A DNA stretch of 15,910 nucleotides from an uncultured Bacteroides sp. (GTDB taxonomy: Bacteria; Bacteroidota; Bacteroidia; Bacteroidales; Bacteroidaceae). A program made the translations under genes and the position numbers. Positions 15,000-15,910 of the stretch are shown in pieces. The DNA lies in the NCBI GenBank assembly GCA_900553185.1, contig USCT01000034.1, forward strand, positions 1 to 15,910. The letters run 5' to 3'. Every line of letters starts with the position of its first letter. Positions within the stretch are counted from its first letter, which is position 1. Under the pieces are notes generated by a model, which made no database searches, was not told where the DNA came from, and was given only the letters and a program-made list of their open reading frames with translations.

Positions 15000-15551
15000 A
15001 TGATAGACGAATTACTGAAATTCAACGAGTCCTTTGTGGCTGAGAAAGGGTACGAAAAATACATTACAACCAAGTATCCGGATAAGAAGATTGCCATTGT
15101 TACCTGCATGGATACCCGTCTGGTAGAGTTGTTGCCTGCAGCGTTGGGGCTGAAAAATGGTGATGTAAAGTTGATAAAAAATGCAGGTGGAACCGTCATG
15201 CATCCGTTTGGCAGTGTGATGCGTAGTTTGCTGGTAGCAATTTATGAGTTGGGCGTACAGGAGATTATGATTGTCGGTCATACGGATTGCGGCGTGCAGC
15301 ACATGGACAGTGAACTGATGCTGAAGCACATGCGCGAACGGGGCGTTTCGCAGGACCATCTGGATATGATGGAGTATTGTGACATCGACCTGCGTTCCTG
15401 GTTAAGTGGATTTAATGATACCGAAGAGGCGATATGCAAGAGTGTACACTTGGTGAAACATCATCCGCTGGTACCTCAGGATATGGTGGTAAGAGGATTT
15501 ATCATGGATTCTGTTACCGGAAAAATGACGGAAATTACCAATGTAGATTAG
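15000..15551 (+). CDS. Beta-class carbonic anhydrase
   Basis: This cytoplasmic zinc enzyme interconverts CO2 and bicarbonate, supplying bicarbonate to carboxylases and helping pH balance; both matter in a CO2-rich gut. The 183-residue chain has the beta-class zinc ligands Cys36, His94 and Cys97, with the Asp38-Arg40 catalytic dyad in CMDTR and HTDCG at 94-98. KNAGG at 60-64 is the usual substrate-pocket motif. The length fits the short bacterial clade rather than the longer plant/E. coli Can type. It stands alone behind a promoter that interleaves with the divergent AICAR formyltransferase promoter and is followed by the branched inverted repeat at 15597-15672. Confidence 0.93.
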   Translation: MIDELLKFNESFVAEKGYEKYITTKYPDKKIAIVTCMDTRLVELLPAALGLKNGDVKLIKNAGGTVMHPFGSVMRSLLVAIYELGVQEIMIVGHTDCGVQHMDSELMLKHMRERGVSQDHLDMMEYCDIDLRSWLSGFNDTEEAICKSVHLVKHHPLVPQDMVVRGFIMDSVTGKMTEITNVD

Positions 15552-15596
15552 ACTGCTCCGATAGCGTTTTTTAGAACTGGACGTTCCTTATAAATT
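15552..15596. other. Spacer after the carbonic anhydrase gene
   Basis: Together with 15673-15835 this forms the non-coding right-hand end. I see no supported gene. Minor features are a copy of GGACGTT at 15579-15585, a tandem TTTATCGG pair at 15676-15691 and CGCGCGCG at 15711-15718. Confidence 0.5.
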
Positions 15597-15678
15597 CGTC
15601 CGTTCGTTTGCCTTGAAACATCTTCATGTTTTACTTCATTCGTGAGGACGTTTTAATTCAAACGAACGGACGTTTTTT
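15597..15678 (+). terminator. Branched inverted repeat, probable carbonic anhydrase terminator
   Basis: A perfect 14-bp stem pairs 15597-15610 with 15659-15672 and is followed by six T residues. The 48-base interior holds two adjacent hairpins. TGAAACAT (15614-15621) pairs with ATGTTTTA (15626-15633, one G-U) around CTTC. CTTCA (15634-15638) pairs with TGAGG (15643-15647, one G-U) around TTCG. The T tract favours a terminator about 45 bases after the stop codon. The three-way junction shape is unusual for one, and a small structured RNA or a recombination site are alternatives. Confidence 0.65.
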
Positions 15679-15835
15679 ATCGGTTTATCGGCAGATTGTA
15701 TTGAGCTTTTCGCGCGCGTAATTAGATAAGGTGTATGATTATTTGTACAGCCTGTGATAGTATTCATACATTGATTTTTTATATTGTTGATAAACAGGAT
15801 TTTGTGATGTTATTTTGAGAAAACATTTAAAAAAG

Positions 15836-15847
15836 TGTTGTACAACA
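15836..15847. repeat. 12-bp perfect palindrome just upstream of the right-edge promoter
   Basis: TGTTGTACAACA is a perfect palindrome that ends directly before the -33 box (15848-15851). Position and symmetry suit a dimeric regulator's operator, but no regulator gene is in view. Confidence 0.4.
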
Positions 15848-15878
15848 GTTGCAGAAATGGAAAAAGTGCGTACCTTTG
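15848..15878 (+). promoter_or_regulatory. Strong promoter reading out of the window
   Basis: GTTG at 15848-15851 and TACCTTTG at 15871-15878 are separated by 19 bases, close to the full Bacteroidetes consensus. The downstream bases can form a small hairpin (CGCT...AGCG, 15883-15896), and no start codon appears before the window ends. Such promoter-plus-leader ends often precede rRNA or tRNA operons in this group, but the transcribed gene lies outside the window. Confidence 0.6.
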
Positions 15879-15910
15879 CAACCGCTTTCGAGAGCGACAG
15901 CAACTGAAAC

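Noticed and set aside
15597..15672. Invertible promoter flanked by inverted repeats, as in Bacteroides phase variation; AAACGAACGG resembles an Mpi-type recognition core
   Set aside because: The interior has no TAnnTTTG promoter on either strand, the core match is imperfect, and the right repeat runs directly into a T tract. A terminator fits better.
15711..15718. CGCGCGCG alternating tract
   Set aside because: Eight bases are too few to argue for Z-DNA or a functional site.
15735..15818. 27-codon plus-strand frame with a CTAC (Cys-x-x-Cys) start
   Set aside because: It is very short, sits in A/T-rich spacer DNA and has no promoter or conservation evidence visible.

Overview
The window looks like chromosomal housekeeping DNA from a member of the order Bacteroidales, most likely the family Bacteroidaceae (Bacteroides or Phocaeicola-like). 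Three things point there. Start codons lack Shine-Dalgarno sequences and sit behind A/T-rich leaders. Perfect or near-perfect TAnnTTTG -7 elements lie in front of many genes. Several families are typical of the group: DUF4831, DUF3332, a zinc-free type B ribosomal protein L31, an Obg GTPase with an acidic tail, and small outer-membrane beta-barrels. I see no insertion sequence, phage gene, CRISPR array, tRNA or rRNA gene inside the window. The species call is inference.

Layout. Positions 1-450 hold no convincing gene. A strong two-way hairpin follows, then rpmE (L31) on the minus strand and the class II fructose-bisphosphate aldolase gene on the plus strand, diverging from one A/T-rich spacer. 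Two terminators separate the aldolase from a DUF3332 lipoprotein gene (minus), which diverges from an MFS transporter gene (plus). A nested hairpin lies between the transporter and a minus-strand pair made of the bifunctional NAD(P)HX repair enzyme and, downstream of it, a DUF4831 protein. From 7460 to 13591 the plus strand carries hpt, adk, obg, a PgeF/YfiH-type laccase-domain protein, a stand-alone B3/B4-domain protein, an M23 peptidase, a 63-residue basic protein and two outer-membrane beta-barrels. A stand-alone AICAR transformylase (minus) diverges from a beta-carbonic anhydrase (plus). The last 360 bases hold a branched inverted repeat and, at the right edge, a strong promoter reading out of the window.

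How the genes fit together. Hpt, Adk and the AICAR transformylase belong to purine salvage, nucleotide balance and purine synthesis. Nnr repairs damaged NAD(P)H. Obg and L31 serve the ribosome. The tight run obg-pgeF-B3/B4-M23 (gaps of 2 and 20 bases, then a 4-base overlap) looks like an operon. It combines ribosome assembly, a probable peptidoglycan-editing factor, a putative tRNA-editing-like domain and a cell-wall hydrolase.

Nothing here is an obvious new defence or mobile system. The points most worth a second look are the three-branched hairpin at 15597-15672, the PgeF-B3/B4-M23 grouping with its small basic follower, the nested terminators, the solo AICAR transformylase, the large extracytoplasmic insert in the transporter, and the palindrome beside the right-edge promoter.
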